Source of the DNA: Bacilli bacterium
GTDB lineage: Bacteria > Bacillota_I > Bacilli_A > RF39 > UBA660
NCBI GenBank assembly: GCA_017411235.1
Contig: JAFPMR010000214.1
Coordinates: 1 to 12,431, forward strand
Direction of reading: 5' to 3'
Length of the DNA: 12,431 bases
The position numbers and the translations under genes were made by a program. This document shows, piece after piece, positions 12,139-12,431 of the stretch; position 1 is the stretch's first letter, and the number at the start of each line of letters is the position of its first letter. A model generated the notes under the pieces. The model had not been told where the DNA came from and did no database searches. It saw nothing but the letters and a program-made list of their open reading frames with translations.

Positions 12139-12431
12139 GATTAAATCCTCGTGCTATTAGTACTAGTCAGCTCAAATTGTTGCCAATCTTCCACCTCTAG
12201 CCTATCGACGTTGTAGTCTTCAACGGCACTTACTATATACATATGGGAAAACTCATCTTGAAGTTAGTTTCACGCTTAGATGCTTTCAGCGTTTATCTAT
12301 TCCGCACATAGCTACTCTGCGATGCAACTGGCGTTACAACAGATACACCATTGGTGCGTCCATTCCGGTCCTCTCGTACTAGGAACAGATCTCCTCAATT
12401 TTCCTACGCCCACGACGGATAGGGACCGAAC
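12139..12431 (-). rRNA. rrl: 23S ribosomal RNA, 3' end (partial, cut by window edge)
   Basis: The minus strand carries the sarcin-ricin loop AGTACGAGAGGACC (12367-12380), the conserved GATAGGCTAGAGGTGGAAG stretch, and the 3'-terminal segment CTGACTAGTACTAATAG before ...GAGGATTTAATC. The 3' end is placed near 12139 by similarity to the usual end of 23S. About 293 nt are inside the window. No intervening sequence is seen in this part. Confidence 0.97.

Noticed and set aside
1..12431. Mycoplasma-type code with UGA as Trp
   Set aside because: Trp codons in the checked genes are TGG, and all genes read through in the standard code. The lack of TGA stops in this small set is explained by A/T richness.

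Overview
The window comes from a low-GC, AT-rich bacterium of the Firmicutes/Bacilli–Mollicutes type. The signs are AGGAGG/GAGGTG ribosome sites, sigma-A-like promoters, tight spacing, small divergent cold-shock and VanZ-family genes, a zinc-type CobW GTPase, and rRNA of bacterial type. All genes read through with the standard code: Trp is TGG, and the visible stops are TAA or TAG. An uncultured gut-type Bacilli lineage would fit, but that is inference. Nothing here is clearly a phage, transposon, CRISPR or restriction system.

Layout, left to right. The minus strand runs from 1 to 8121: a partial gpmI (glycolytic phosphoglycerate mutase); a CobW/COG0523 zinc-type metallochaperone GTPase with a His-rich loop; a membrane-anchored protein with an N/Q/P/M-rich cytoplasmic tail; a three-gene lipid operon (PlsC-like acyltransferase, AMP-forming acyl ligase, second PlsC-like acyltransferase) whose reading frames overlap; a small membrane-anchored unknown; and galE. 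Transcription then diverges. The plus strand (8236 to 10071) holds an unrecognised soluble protein, a tRNA-Arg(CCU), and a zinc-ribbon/one-TM protein. A shared bidirectional terminator separates these from a minus-strand VanZ-like gene and a divergent cold-shock-domain gene. The right end is ribosomal on the minus strand: the 3' end of 23S, a 5S copy, then two protein genes (a 56-residue His/Tyr-rich peptide and a divergent ITPase/HAM1-family protein), then a second 5S copy with its own TTGACA promoter.

How the parts work together. The acyl ligase plus two acyltransferases look like a split version of the Aas (acyl-activation plus lysophospholipid acylation) idea and probably serve membrane lipid assembly from free fatty acids. 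GalE supplies UDP-galactose for surface glycans. The most unusual structure is the pair of nearly identical 5S genes (2 differences in about 103 nt) in direct orientation 1039 bp apart, bracketing a small protein-coding cassette. A general trait is extreme compaction: at least seven minus-strand genes carry their stop codon inside the terminator stem. Several promoters rely on a TGN-extended -10 rather than a -35, and the tRNA promoter appears to lie inside the preceding terminator arm.

Five start codons were moved from the longest possible frame to one with a properly spaced ribosome site (CobW, the 2114 gene, the upstream PlsC, galE and VanZ); the zinc-ribbon gene and the His-rich peptide were moved too. 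No gene-free stretch exceeds 300 bases.
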